From UBA2137 sp037968575 (GTDB lineage Bacteria; Pseudomonadota; Alphaproteobacteria; Micavibrionales; Micavibrionaceae), in NCBI GenBank assembly GCA_037968575.1, contig JBBKVR010000137.1, forward strand, positions 1 through 20,203: DNA of 20,203 nt, read 5' to 3'. A program made the position numbers and the translations under genes. Shown here piece after piece: positions 7,554 through 16,847 of the stretch; positions within the stretch are counted from its first letter, which is position 1, and every line of letters begins with the position of its first letter. A model generated the notes under the pieces. That model was not told the DNA's origin. It made no database searches and saw only the letters and a list, made by a program, of their open reading frames with translations.

Positions 7554-8759
7554 ATGAGTGGTGAGGTTAAGGGAAGTGATAATGCCGCCGGCTGGTTTAT
7601 ACTGGCCGTTCTGTTCTTTATCCTTCTTTCAATAGTTTGGTATTTCTTTCAATATGATGTGCGCTCCATTATGCGATACTTGCACTTTGGTGAAATGTGG
7701 CTCGTTTCATGGTTTGTTGGTGATAATTACAGCGTACCGTGGCGTGAAGGCCAACTTCTGCACAGCCAATGGGTTGAGGTCACGCCTGATTTGCAAAAAG
7801 GAGACATTTCTGGTGATGTCTCTAACCAGATTGCAATAGTTGCACTCTACCCTATGCGTTGGGTGATTTCAGGACTCCTTATATTGATGGGGCTTTGGGC
7901 GCTGTTTAAAGGGCCGCGTTCGCATTACCGCCGTACACATTCCATGGATACTTTGATTAACTTCCAATCAAAATTGTTTCCCTACATTAAACCTTTTACA
8001 AAGTTTAATCCGTCAAACCAGCCCCCTCGCCCACCCGGATCACCTGTCCCTGCAGAACTCCCACTCTTTGCAGAAGCTTTGGGTCCAGAGGAATGGTTAG
8101 CTTTTAATGGTGTCCCTGTACCTGACGGTGACGTTGACCAAGATGCGGCAGCGCGCAAATTTTCGAAACAACTTGGGCGGCCATGGCGTGGATATGCGCA
8201 CCTTCCTGAGCACAAGCAAGTTTTACTGGCTGCTTTCTGCTTGAAAGCTGCGCGGAAACGTTCGGATGCCGATGATTTATTAGGAAACCTTGCAGAATGC
8301 TGGAGTGACAAAAAAGGGCTAGTCATTAATCGTAAAACGCTGACACGTGCACGCAAAGTACTTAAAAACCGTGAATTAAGCGGAAAAACTATATCTCTTT
8401 GTAATCAGCATGCTTACGAAAACACAGCTCTTATGCGAGGCCTACTCTATGCTCGCGAGGAAGGTGGCGTTTTGGCGCCATCACAATTTGTATGGTTACG
8501 TGCCCATGATAGAAATCTTTGGTATCCGCTTAATAATCTAGGTCGTCAAACATTCCATATGGAGGCACTTGGCGCCACATCGCATTTCCGTCATGAAAAA
8601 CTGACACAACGCCCAATTTTACGTCCGCGCATTGAGGATGCGGTACAGTCGATTACCAATTATATGAATTCAGATCGTGCACGCCCTATTCCTGCGCTTG
8701 ACTATTCTCACTCAAAACGCAAACGCGGTATTAAAAAACTCAAAATTTCAGCCAAATAA
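7554..8759 (+). CDS. dotM: DotM/IcmP (TrbA-like), type IVB secretion coupling-complex membrane protein
   Basis: At 401 residues this is the inner-membrane partner of the DotL ATPase in Dot/Icm-type secretion; in Legionella it helps recruit effectors. An N-terminal membrane span lies at about residues 12-32 (GWFILAVLFFILLSIVWYFF) and a second at about 99-118. The large cytoplasmic domain carries strong family signatures: GRPWRGYAHLPEHKQVLLAAF (208-228), ALMRGLLYAREEGGVLAPSQ (292-311) and FVWLRAHDRNLWYPLNNLGR (312-331). The C-terminus is very basic (SKRKRGIKKLKISAK), which suits acidic substrates or membrane lipids. It is the first of three plus-strand genes, 15 bases before the next one. The IncI plasmid homologue order trbA-trbB-trbC (DotM, thioredoxin-like, DotL) is analogous. 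Confidence 0.85.
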   Translation: MSGEVKGSDNAAGWFILAVLFFILLSIVWYFFQYDVRSIMRYLHFGEMWLVSWFVGDNYSVPWREGQLLHSQWVEVTPDLQKGDISGDVSNQIAIVALYPMRWVISGLLILMGLWALFKGPRSHYRRTHSMDTLINFQSKLFPYIKPFTKFNPSNQPPRPPGSPVPAELPLFAEALGPEEWLAFNGVPVPDGDVDQDAAARKFSKQLGRPWRGYAHLPEHKQVLLAAFCLKAARKRSDADDLLGNLAECWSDKKGLVINRKTLTRARKVLKNRELSGKTISLCNQHAYENTALMRGLLYAREEGGVLAPSQFVWLRAHDRNLWYPLNNLGRQTFHMEALGATSHFRHEKLTQRPILRPRIEDAVQSITNYMNSDRARPIPALDYSHSKRKRGIKKLKISAK

Positions 8760-8774
8760 CGGATAACAGAACCC

Positions 8775-9359
8775 ATGAAAAAAATAACACCCAGTACTTT
8801 GAAACCTTCTGCCAAAGTCATAGACGGAATATTGGTGCTCTCCTTGCCTGATGCAGTCACTCCAGTTGTTTGGAAGATGGATTTTGGGGCAACTAAAGCT
8901 TCTGCCATTGAGGTACGCGCTGGTAACAATGACAATCATGATTTGGTTTTAAAAACACCAAAGGCTGATGCTTATACAATCGCCAGCTACGATAAAGCTT
9001 CACTAGCAACCCGCGCCTTGATGGCGATTACAACAGCCATGAATAACTCACAGGGGCACATCAATCCTTACAAGGGGAATGGTTTGCCCGTCCCAATCTA
9101 TTCGCAACCACGGGCCCGAAAGTCGGCAGGGAATATCATATTAAAAACACTCAAATGGTTGTTCCTTCTATTGGCAGTGATTGCGTTATTGTTCGTTGCA
9201 AGTATTGCTGTTCCTTTATTTTTTGGAGGGTCTGACAATACAACACAGATAACACAAACAACTCGTGCACCTGCAATGCGTACTCAAGATGACAACTCTA
9301 CAGCGAGAAGTTCTGTTGGTGAACCGGTATCAGCAGATGATTTTTTATTAGGGCGATAG
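8775..9359 (+). CDS. Unrecognised membrane-anchored protein between dotM and dotL
   Basis: I do not recognise a family. The 194 residues have three parts. About 115 residues are probably cytoplasmic, and residues 15-90 look like strands followed by a helix (GILVLSLPDA, PVVWKMDFG, SAIEVRAG, HDLVLKTP, YTIASYDKASLATRALMAI). One strong membrane span follows at about 125-150, with basic residues before it (RARKSAGNIILK). A Thr/Ser/Asp-rich tail of about 43 residues would lie in the periplasm. It sits in the slot where IncI plasmids carry trbB, but I see no thioredoxin CxxC; it has no cysteines. Spacing of 15 bases from dotM and 19 to dotL implies one operon. The likeliest role is an extra coupling-complex subunit, by context only. 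Confidence 0.7.
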   Translation: MKKITPSTLKPSAKVIDGILVLSLPDAVTPVVWKMDFGATKASAIEVRAGNNDNHDLVLKTPKADAYTIASYDKASLATRALMAITTAMNNSQGHINPYKGNGLPVPIYSQPRARKSAGNIILKTLKWLFLLLAVIALLFVASIAVPLFFGGSDNTTQITQTTRAPAMRTQDDNSTARSSVGEPVSADDFLLGR

Positions 9360-9378
9360 ACTAGGAAATACATAAGAC

Positions 9379-11676
9379 ATGTCACTCGACCAGAAAAAGT
9401 ACGAAACCAAATGGACCGACCTACTAAGGGATAATCGGTCATTTTGGGCGCGTTCTGCCGATAATATGACGAATACAACGAAATCGTTTTCGATGTTTGT
9501 TGTTTTGGCTGCTTGTATTTTCATTATTCCACAATTGTTAGTGTTTGCAGATTTTGTTCTGCTTATTGGCTTACTCTATTTTTGGTGGCTGGCAAAACGC
9601 GACAAAACTCTCATCTTCAAATCCCCTTACGGTGCAAAATACAAGGATAGGAATAACGAGGGCGGAGGACGTGACGGGACAGCCGAGGGAATTCTCTATC
9701 TTGGAAACCAGAAAGAGACGAATGAGGAAGTTTGGTTTACCAACTCCGATGCCAGAACACATGTTCTCTACCTTGGGACAACGGGTTCAGGTAAAACTGA
9801 AGGATTAAAATCTATTGTTACCAATGCTATGTGTTGGGCATCTGGCTTCGTTTATATTGATGGTAAAGCTGATACGGATTTATGGTCAAGTTTATCTTCC
9901 ATGGTACGCCGTTTCGGGCGTGACGATGATTTGATGGTTCTAAACTATATGACGGGTAACTCAGATACCAAGGCACCATCCAACTCTATGAACCCGTTCT
10001 CATCAGGGTCTGCCTCTTACTTGACCAACATGCTTGTATCCTTGATGCCAGAAGCAGAGGGTGACAATGCGATGTGGAAAGAGCGTGCGGTTGCTCTTGT
10101 GGGTACAATTATGCCTGCTCTGACTTGGAAACGTGACCACCAAGATGTGCCCCTTAACGTTTCAACCATTCGTAAATTCTTACAACTTAACAGTATTGTG
10201 AAGCTCTCACGTGAAGATGCTTTGCCAGAGCATTTAGCACAATCCGTTAAAGGATATTTAGAAACTTTACCAGGTTACAGTGATGATGCATGGGATGATG
10301 AGGGTCGCGAAAAACCAGCTGGTCCTGGACAGCCTCCTATTGATCAGACAACAGCGCACCAGCAACACGGCTATCTGTCTATGCAATTTACCCGCTCGCT
10401 GCAATCTTTGGGCGATGAATATGGTTACATCTTTGATGCAGAATATGCTGATGTGAACATGGTTGATGTGGTTTTAAATCGCCGTATTGTGGTCGTTCTT
10501 ATTCCAGCCCTTGAAAAATCAAATGATGAAATTGCCAACCTCGGTAAGATCGTATCTGCCACCATTAAAGGTATGATGGGGTCTACTCTTGGTGCAACCG
10601 TGGAGGGGGATTCCGCAACTGTTATCGAGAATAAGCCAACGACGTCTGCAACACCGTTTGTGACCGTTTTTGATGAGGTTGGTTATTATACTGCACAAGG
10701 TATGGCGGTGATGGCGGCGCAAGCGCGTTCTCTTGGATTTAGCCTCGTTTTCTCAGCACAGGATTTGCCGGCTCTTGAAAAGCGCATAAAAGAAGAGGCT
10801 CGCTCCATTACTGCGAACTGTAACATTAAGATTTTTGGTAAACTCGAAGACCCAACCCAAACCAAAGAATTCTTTGAAAAAACAGTCGGTGAAGCCCTCG
10901 TCACTGAGGTTTCTGGTTTACAGGTTGATAATACCGGCTTCTCTAAAACCTATTACGATACATATCAAGCAAGCACCCAAGTTCGTCCGCGCGCTGCATA
11001 TGATGCACTGCGTGGTTTTAAAGAAGGTGAAGCCATCATGGTTTATGGTGAAGGTGTCGTGGATGTAAAAATATTCTACTCCAACCCTGGTCACGCAAAG
11101 GCTATGCGCGTCACACGTTATCTGTCACTTCCTCCACACAAGGAAATCACACTTAAACACGCAGATGCCATTGCCGTCCTTCGCGATAAAATGGTCAAGA
11201 AAAACTGGACAGCCCAGCGCGCTGATGTTGCTGCAGAAATTCCTGAGGTTATAGCTAACCTTTCAAAGGCCTATGCAAAACATGAAAGTGCCACACCTGA
11301 TTTAACCGATGCTGGAATTTTTAGCGTTGTTGAAACTTATACTGCTGATAATCCAATTGATATGAATGCACCAACTCAACTTGAGCAACCTGTACCGCAG
11401 AAACAAACTCCTGTCGAGACACCAGCACAAAGCACACCAAAACAAACTACGTCAGAAGAAGCACCTTCTGGATCACCACTAAGTTATTTCACAGGCAATA
11501 AACCAGCAGAAAAGCAGGAAGTACAAGAACCTGTTGCTAAAGAACAAACAACTCCACCACAACAGGCAAAAACAACAAGTGAGTCTATTCAGATTCTTAA
11601 AGATGCTGCAGCAAAAGCCAGAGCAGAACTTGTTAAATCAGAAGATGATAAAGAAACAGTAGACGTTGGTGAATAG
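9379..11676 (+). CDS. dotL: DotL/IcmO (TrbC-like) type IV coupling ATPase
   Basis: At 765 residues this is the hexameric inner-membrane ATPase that receives substrates for type IVB secretion. Two membrane spans lie at about residues 38-72. Walker A is GTTGSGKT (133-140). Walker B is FVTVFDE (427-433), followed by VGYYTAQGMAVMAAQARSLG and then the SAQDLPALEKR motif (459-469). These are DotL/TrbC family hallmarks rather than VirD4 ones. The last 90 or so residues (about 675-765) are Pro/Gln/Thr/Glu/Lys-rich, apparently disordered, with a short helix SESIQILKDAAAKARAELVK near the end. In Legionella this region binds the IcmS/IcmW/LvgA adaptors. The start is preceded by AGGAA 11 bases upstream. 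Its stop lies 7 bases from that of convergent argS. Confidence 0.9.
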   Translation: MSLDQKKYETKWTDLLRDNRSFWARSADNMTNTTKSFSMFVVLAACIFIIPQLLVFADFVLLIGLLYFWWLAKRDKTLIFKSPYGAKYKDRNNEGGGRDGTAEGILYLGNQKETNEEVWFTNSDARTHVLYLGTTGSGKTEGLKSIVTNAMCWASGFVYIDGKADTDLWSSLSSMVRRFGRDDDLMVLNYMTGNSDTKAPSNSMNPFSSGSASYLTNMLVSLMPEAEGDNAMWKERAVALVGTIMPALTWKRDHQDVPLNVSTIRKFLQLNSIVKLSREDALPEHLAQSVKGYLETLPGYSDDAWDDEGREKPAGPGQPPIDQTTAHQQHGYLSMQFTRSLQSLGDEYGYIFDAEYADVNMVDVVLNRRIVVVLIPALEKSNDEIANLGKIVSATIKGMMGSTLGATVEGDSATVIENKPTTSATPFVTVFDEVGYYTAQGMAVMAAQARSLGFSLVFSAQDLPALEKRIKEEARSITANCNIKIFGKLEDPTQTKEFFEKTVGEALVTEVSGLQVDNTGFSKTYYDTYQASTQVRPRAAYDALRGFKEGEAIMVYGEGVVDVKIFYSNPGHAKAMRVTRYLSLPPHKEITLKHADAIAVLRDKMVKKNWTAQRADVAAEIPEVIANLSKAYAKHESATPDLTDAGIFSVVETYTADNPIDMNAPTQLEQPVPQKQTPVETPAQSTPKQTTSEEAPSGSPLSYFTGNKPAEKQEVQEPVAKEQTTPPQQAKTTSESIQILKDAAAKARAELVKSEDDKETVDVGE

Positions 11677-11683
11677 CCAGTTT

Positions 11684-13450
11684 TTACATACGTTCTGGTA
11701 CTTCTATTCCCATTAAATCAACCGCAGTTGAAAGCATTTCAGAAACAGCTTTGCTGTAAGCTAAGTAGTTTGCACGTTTGCCTTCATCCTCTTCAATAAG
11801 AACAGGTGTATTCGCATAGAATTTTCCAAATTCTTGCGCCAAGCAATATACATACTCACATAGAATGTGTGGTGTATAAGAACGAATAACACCTTCAATG
11901 GCATTGGGAAATTGACTCATAAGCAATGCAAGCGAACGTGTTTTCTCAGTTACTTCTAGTTTTTCGGAAGTAGCAATGTTTTGTTCTACTGCTTTTCTTA
12001 ACATCGATTTGATGCGGACAATTTGATAGAGAATATATGGCCCTGTTTTCCCTTCAAAGGAAACTAGCTTATCCAAATCAAACACATAATCTGTATGTCT
12101 TGGGTTTTGTAAATCCGCAAATTTAATGGCTGCCACACCGACCTTTTTTGCAATATCCTGCTTTTCATCATCACTAAAATCATTCGCCATATTAGCTGCA
12201 TTAATTTTAGACAGAGCCTTATCCTCAGCCATCTTGATGAGGTCTTCAAGCTTCATGATTCCACCCTCGCGGGTTTTAAATGGCTTTCCATCAGTACCAT
12301 TCATTGTCCCAAAACCTGCATGTGTTAACTCAACACTTTCAGGAACAATACTCGTCAACCTTGCGCTTCTAAAAACCTGTTCAAAGTGAAGATGTTGTCT
12401 TTGATCAACGACATAAATGACTCTATCGGGGCTATATAATTCCATGCGCTCAACCAATGTTGCCATGTCGGTTGTGCCGTACATCACAGCACCATCTTTT
12501 TTGTACAAAATCAGGGGCGGGTAAGTTTTATCATCATCATTTCTCTCAACATGAATGACCAGTGCACCTTCGCTTTGAATCGCATGACCATGTGTCTTTA
12601 AATTTTCGACCATAGGTGCGATCAAATTGTGGACATCAGACTCGCCCTTCCAGAGATCAAAGTAAACATTAAGGTTGGCATAGTTTTCTTTCATGCTTGC
12701 AATCGATACAGTCATGAAATGCTGCCACAGTGTATAATAGCCAGCGCGTTTATTTTGCAAATCAACGGTTGCCTGTCGTGCTTCCTCAGCACGTTCCTCA
12801 TCCTCTTTACATGCCTTGGAAGCTACAGGGTAAATTTCTTCAAAATCATTAATCGTCAGAGGACTATCTTTTGGATATTCACCTTCAAAATTTTCATCAA
12901 AGTATGGCCACTCAGGATAACGGTGTTTTAATTCCGCCAAAATCATACCCATCTGGGTTCCCCAATCCCCCATGTGAACATCACCTAGAGTTTCAAATCC
13001 AGAAAATTTCAAAATACGACGTAGCGTATCTCCAATAATTGCAGCCCTTAAATGTCCAACATGCATGGGCTTTCCAACATTTGGCCCACCATAATCAAGA
13101 ACAACTTTTTGATTATTACCAAAGTTACCTAAGCCGTAGTTGTTTGCCTCTAATAAGGCGTTCACAGCGTCAGATAATTTAGCGTCAGTTAAGTCAATAT
13201 TGATAAATCCTGGCCCTGCAATTTCCAGTTTTGCAAACACAGAATTTTCCTGGAGTGTCTTAACAATAGCGTTAGCAATATCGCGAGGAGCTTTACCAAT
13301 TTTCTTTGCACCAGGCATCGCACCATTACATTGAAATTGTGCTAGATCGGGACGATCAGAATATCTCACATCACCTAATTCACTCGGAAGGCTTTCTTTT
13401 TCGAAGGCCTGACCACATATTTCAGAAAGTTCGTCTGTGAGTTTTTGCAT
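11684..13450 (-). CDS. argS: Arginyl-tRNA synthetase
   Basis: The gene encodes a class I aminoacyl-tRNA synthetase that charges tRNA-Arg in the cytoplasm. At 588 residues it has normal length for the family. The N-terminal additional domain (residues about 1-100) contains GPGFINIDL. The HIGH motif is HVGH (130-133), in the context GGPNVGKPMHVGHLRAA. The KMSKS loop is replaced by GKPFKTREGG, as in many bacterial ArgS enzymes. The C-terminal DALR anticodon domain ends in MGIEVPERM, the classic terminus. No frame break was seen. It is a single-gene unit, convergent with dotL and divergent from the small membrane protein gene at 13533. Confidence 0.97.
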   Translation of the reverse strand: MQKLTDELSEICGQAFEKESLPSELGDVRYSDRPDLAQFQCNGAMPGAKKIGKAPRDIANAIVKTLQENSVFAKLEIAGPGFINIDLTDAKLSDAVNALLEANNYGLGNFGNNQKVVLDYGGPNVGKPMHVGHLRAAIIGDTLRRILKFSGFETLGDVHMGDWGTQMGMILAELKHRYPEWPYFDENFEGEYPKDSPLTINDFEEIYPVASKACKEDEERAEEARQATVDLQNKRAGYYTLWQHFMTVSIASMKENYANLNVYFDLWKGESDVHNLIAPMVENLKTHGHAIQSEGALVIHVERNDDDKTYPPLILYKKDGAVMYGTTDMATLVERMELYSPDRVIYVVDQRQHLHFEQVFRSARLTSIVPESVELTHAGFGTMNGTDGKPFKTREGGIMKLEDLIKMAEDKALSKINAANMANDFSDDEKQDIAKKVGVAAIKFADLQNPRHTDYVFDLDKLVSFEGKTGPYILYQIVRIKSMLRKAVEQNIATSEKLEVTEKTRSLALLMSQFPNAIEGVIRSYTPHILCEYVYCLAQEFGKFYANTPVLIEEDEGKRANYLAYSKAVSEMLSTAVDLMGIEVPERM

Positions 13451-13532
13451 AAAGTGATATCGTGTTTTTTAACTTTTTCTATCTTGAATAAGCATGTAAC
13501 ATGGTTTTAACATTTTGAACAGATTGAATAAA

Positions 13533-13919
13533 ATGAAACAGGCCATCTATTTTACACTTCTATTAGTTACTCTCGTTCTCTTACATGACACTGTTTATGC
13601 AGAACGCAATCATGTGCCTTTTTCTCTAACGGATTTTGGATGGATGATTCAACAATATGTTCCTTATGTTGAGACCTTCCTTATTGATAATCTTTCCCAA
13701 GAATTTAGGTCACGATATTTAGGCCAGATATTCAATACTAAAGCCCTTTTTGTTGCGTTTGGCATAGGGGGGCTCTTCATTCTTTTAATGGTTGTTCGTA
13801 ATATCAGAGCGGGAAAATCAATTGTTCGGGAAATCCCCATTATCTCATGGTTTTCAAGAGAAAAATCTTCTAAAAATTCCCGTACAAAAGGTCGCTTTAA
13901 ATATAAAAGCAAAGATTAA
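13533..13919 (+). CDS. Small secreted or membrane protein of unknown function
   Basis: I do not recognise a family. I take the ATG at 13533 rather than an upstream TTG at 13515, because it begins a textbook signal peptide (MKQAIYFTLLLVTLVLLHDTVYA). This gives 128 residues; neither start has a clear ribosome site. After a periplasmic stretch of about 60 residues comes a membrane span (about residues 72-90, KALFVAFGIGGLFILLMVV). A strongly basic tail follows (REKSSKNSRTKGRFKYKSKD), presumably cytoplasmic. It is divergent from argS by 82 bases, and its stop codon overlaps that of the hydrolase gene. A link to the nearby Dot/Icm genes is possible but has no direct support. Confidence 0.6.
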   Translation: MKQAIYFTLLLVTLVLLHDTVYAERNHVPFSLTDFGWMIQQYVPYVETFLIDNLSQEFRSRYLGQIFNTKALFVAFGIGGLFILLMVVRNIRAGKSIVREIPIISWFSREKSSKNSRTKGRFKYKSKD

Positions 13920-14674
13920 ATACTCATACGACCCAGAGCCTCTTTAAGACGTTTTAAGTCTTGCTCTCTAGACAACCCGTGATCTGCATCTTTAATCAAA
14001 ATCACTTCGACATCTTCAGATGATAGACACGCTTGAATTTTCAAGGCCTTCTCCCAAGGAACATCAGCATCGCGCATACCTTGTATGATTATAACGGGCA
14101 CATCAATTGAGATATTGTCGTTTAACAAACAACAGGCTTCTCCATCTTCTATGAGCTTTTTGGTAAATATATACGGCTCATCGCTGTAATCGTTTGGAAT
14201 GGCTACAAACCCATCGCTTTCAAACGAAGATTTTTGAGTACTATCAAGTTGCTCTAAGACTTCGCGTGTGAAATCAGGTGCTGGGGCAAGTAATATTAAT
14301 CCTTTTACTTTATCGCCTCGTTCTCTTGCACACAGAAGAGATATCCACCCCCCCATAGATGAGCCTATGAGTATACATTCCTTGTCTTCTCCTATGTCAT
14401 CAATAATACTTAAAGCATCTTCGAACCATTCGCCAATTGAGCCGTTCTCAAATTTACCTTTTGAGCTACCGTGCCCTGAGTAATCAAAGCGGATGAAGGG
14501 GACGTTCTGCTCTTCGCATAATGATTGAAGAAACATGGCTTTTGTTCCATCCATATCGGACTTAAACCCACCGAGAAAAATTACAATTGGTTTGTTTTTA
14601 TCTCCCTCATGGAAATGATAGGCAAGTTTTCGCCCTAATTTGTTTGTGTGCAATCTATGCTTTTGTTCCTGCAT
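13916..14674 (-). CDS. Alpha/beta hydrolase, ABHD10-like
   Basis: This 252-residue serine hydrolase is of the alpha/beta fold. The opening FLGGFKSDMDGTKA (33-46) and FDYSGHGSSKG (63-73) are characteristic of the ABHD10 group, whose mammalian mitochondrial member is a thioesterase/esterase. The nucleophile elbow is GSSMGG (104-109, Ser106). The acid is Asp202 or Asp204 in RDADVPWE, and the base is His232 in DADHGLS. All three triad positions are present. There is no signal peptide, so it is cytoplasmic. The natural substrate cannot be told from sequence; acyl-thioester or ester is the family expectation. Confidence 0.85.
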   Translation of the reverse strand: MQEQKHRLHTNKLGRKLAYHFHEGDKNKPIVIFLGGFKSDMDGTKAMFLQSLCEEQNVPFIRFDYSGHGSSKGKFENGSIGEWFEDALSIIDDIGEDKECILIGSSMGGWISLLCARERGDKVKGLILLAPAPDFTREVLEQLDSTQKSSFESDGFVAIPNDYSDEPYIFTKKLIEDGEACCLLNDNISIDVPVIIIQGMRDADVPWEKALKIQACLSSEDVEVILIKDADHGLSREQDLKRLKEALGRMSI

Positions 14675-14760
14675 ATCTTTTCCTAAGCTCTAAAAATATG
14701 GTACATCCGTAAGAAGAGTTATTTTTCCTACTTCCAATATTTCAAGGATTAAAGACTAAA

Positions 14761-15909
14761 ATGAAGAATGGAACAACACCTGTTGTCATGCAAATTATCC
14801 CTTCTCTGGGTGCGGGCGGCGCAGAACAGGGCTGTATTGATATTGCAGCAGAGCTTATAAAATCAAGTGCAGAAGCCATTGTTGTTTCCAACGGCGGAAG
14901 TCGTCTACATGAATTGCAAAGAATTGGTGCTCTGCATATCAATATGCCAGTCGATTCTAAAAACCCGTTAGTCATGTGGCGCAATATTTTCAAACTCCGC
15001 AAACTTATACGTCGTTATCAAGTTGATATCGTTCATGCACGCAGTCGTGCACCGGCATGGAGCGCGTGGAAAGCCTGCCAAGGGACACACACACATTTCG
15101 TAACCACCTGCCACGCACCTTATAATATTCAAAATACAGCGAAGAAGTTTTACAACTCCTCAATTGCACGCGGTGAACGCGTGATTGCCATTTCCAATTA
15201 TGTTGCCAATTATTTACGCCAAGAATATCAACTTCCCGATAACCGCTTGCGTTTAATTCATCGCGGCGTGCCAATGGAAAAATTTCACCCCTCTCTCGTG
15301 ACCGCCGAACGCTTAGTCAAGCTCACACAAGAATGGCGTGTTCCAGATGGTAAAAATATAGCGATGCTGCCTGGGCGTCTTACACGTTGGAAAGGCCATG
15401 CTGATTTTATCAACGCATTGACTATGCTGAAAGACAAAGATTTATTTGGTATTATTATTGGTGATGATCAAGGGCGTACAGAATATCGCGAAGAGCTTAT
15501 GACTCTTATTAAAGATAACGGTATGGAAGGCAAAATCCGTATTGTTGATCATTGTTCTGACATGCCTTCCGCCTACATGCTCGCCAGTGTTGTGATTAGC
15601 GCTTCTATTGAACCTGAAGGCTTTGGACGCGTGCCCGTTGAGGCCCAAGCTATGGGTCGTCCTATTATTGCTACCAACCACGGTGGTGCAAAAGAAACAG
15701 TTATTCATGGTGAAACAGGCTGGTTAATACCGCCAAATGCCCCTAAGGAAATGGCACAAGCTATCTCAACTGCTGTTTCTATGGATGCTGGTCAACGGGA
15801 TATCATGGCTGGCAAGGCTATGCAGCATGTCGCTAATCATTTCACCAAAGAAATTATGGCGGATAAAACCCTAAACGTTTATGCGGAACTCATCAGGCCA
15901 CAAAAATAA
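14761..15909 (+). CDS. Glycosyltransferase family 4 (GT-B), probably cell-envelope polysaccharide
   Basis: At 382 residues this is a retaining GT-B glycosyltransferase. The N-terminal acceptor half begins VMQIIPSLGAGGAEQGCIDIA (9-29), typical for GT4. The C-terminal donor half has GRLTRWKGH (205-213) and the EX7E signature at Glu286 and Glu294 (EGFGRVPVE). These are followed by MGRPIIATNHGGAKETV and GETGWLIPP, the nucleotide-sugar binding part. It overlaps the next gene by one base (TAATG), so the two are translationally coupled, and that gene is a GT9 heptosyltransferase-like enzyme. The pair therefore likely builds part of the LPS core or a related surface sugar. The exact sugar is not deducible. 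Confidence 0.9.
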   Translation: MKNGTTPVVMQIIPSLGAGGAEQGCIDIAAELIKSSAEAIVVSNGGSRLHELQRIGALHINMPVDSKNPLVMWRNIFKLRKLIRRYQVDIVHARSRAPAWSAWKACQGTHTHFVTTCHAPYNIQNTAKKFYNSSIARGERVIAISNYVANYLRQEYQLPDNRLRLIHRGVPMEKFHPSLVTAERLVKLTQEWRVPDGKNIAMLPGRLTRWKGHADFINALTMLKDKDLFGIIIGDDQGRTEYREELMTLIKDNGMEGKIRIVDHCSDMPSAYMLASVVISASIEPEGFGRVPVEAQAMGRPIIATNHGGAKETVIHGETGWLIPPNAPKEMAQAISTAVSMDAGQRDIMAGKAMQHVANHFTKEIMADKTLNVYAELIRPQK

Positions 15910-16847
15910 TGGCTAACCAAGAACGTATACTTGTTATAAAACTCAGCGCCCTTGGTGATTTTATTCAAGCATTGGGCCCGATGCTTGCCATTCGCGAACA
16001 CCACCCACACGCACATATTACCTTCATGACCACAAAACCTTTTAAGGAATTAGCACAAAAATGCGGTTACTTTGATTCTGTATGGGTTGCTCCTAAACCA
16101 AAATGGAAAAATTTAAACGGCTGGTTTTCTTTAAGAAAAGAACTGAACAAAGCCAAATATGCACGTATTTACGATCTTCAAAATAATGATAGAACAGGAC
16201 TTTATTTTAAACTTCTCAAAAATCCAAAACCTGAATGGGTCGGCATTGCCAAAGGCGCGTCCCATAGCAATGACACAAAGAGTAGAAAGTCTGGAACAGC
16301 TTTTGAGGGGCATAAAGAGACACTCGGTAAAGTAGGCATTCAAAATATTAAAATCGATAAACTTGAATGGATGGAACAAAATCTAGGCCAATTTAATCTC
16401 CCACATAAATTTGCTCTTATCATTGCGGGTTGTGCGCCAAATCGTCCCGAGAAGAGATGGTTGCCTAAATATTACGCCTCCGTAGCCCAGCACTTGATTA
16501 AATCCAATATTACACCTGTTCTTATCGGCACAGATGCAGAAAAAGAAATTAATTCAGAGATTGCACGAACTGAGCCAGAAAAAATCGTCAATCTTACAAA
16601 CAAAACAAATCTTTATGACATTGCTACGCTTGCTAGACGTGCAAGATTATCCATTGGCAATGATACGGGACCCATTCACCTAGCTGCTGCAACAGGCTCA
16701 CCCGTCATTGTAATTTTCAATGAAAGCAAAAGCAGCAATCCAAAAAAACATGCACCATTGGGTGACAAAGTTCATATTGTGTCTGCTGAGAATATTGAAT
16801 CTATCTTGCCGAAGACAGTTATAGAAGAAATACAGAACTTAATTTAA
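15909..16847 (+). CDS. Glycosyltransferase family 9 (ADP-heptose:LPS heptosyltransferase-like)
   Basis: At 312 residues this is a GT-B inverting enzyme of family 9. The N-terminal RILVIKLSALGDFIQALGPM (6-25) is the acceptor-side start, with the conserved Asp17. The donor half has NRPEKRWLPKYYA (178-190), LIGTDAEKE and GNDTGPIHLAAATGSPVIV (250-268), which is the ADP-heptose binding signature. It has the usual family length or is slightly short. It is coupled to the preceding GT4, and its stop codon overlaps the stop of the convergent ArsR gene. A role in LPS inner core or related heptose addition is family knowledge; the acceptor is unknown. Confidence 0.9.
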   Translation: MANQERILVIKLSALGDFIQALGPMLAIREHHPHAHITFMTTKPFKELAQKCGYFDSVWVAPKPKWKNLNGWFSLRKELNKAKYARIYDLQNNDRTGLYFKLLKNPKPEWVGIAKGASHSNDTKSRKSGTAFEGHKETLGKVGIQNIKIDKLEWMEQNLGQFNLPHKFALIIAGCAPNRPEKRWLPKYYASVAQHLIKSNITPVLIGTDAEKEINSEIARTEPEKIVNLTNKTNLYDIATLARRARLSIGNDTGPIHLAAATGSPVIVIFNESKSSNPKKHAPLGDKVHIVSAENIESILPKTVIEEIQNLI

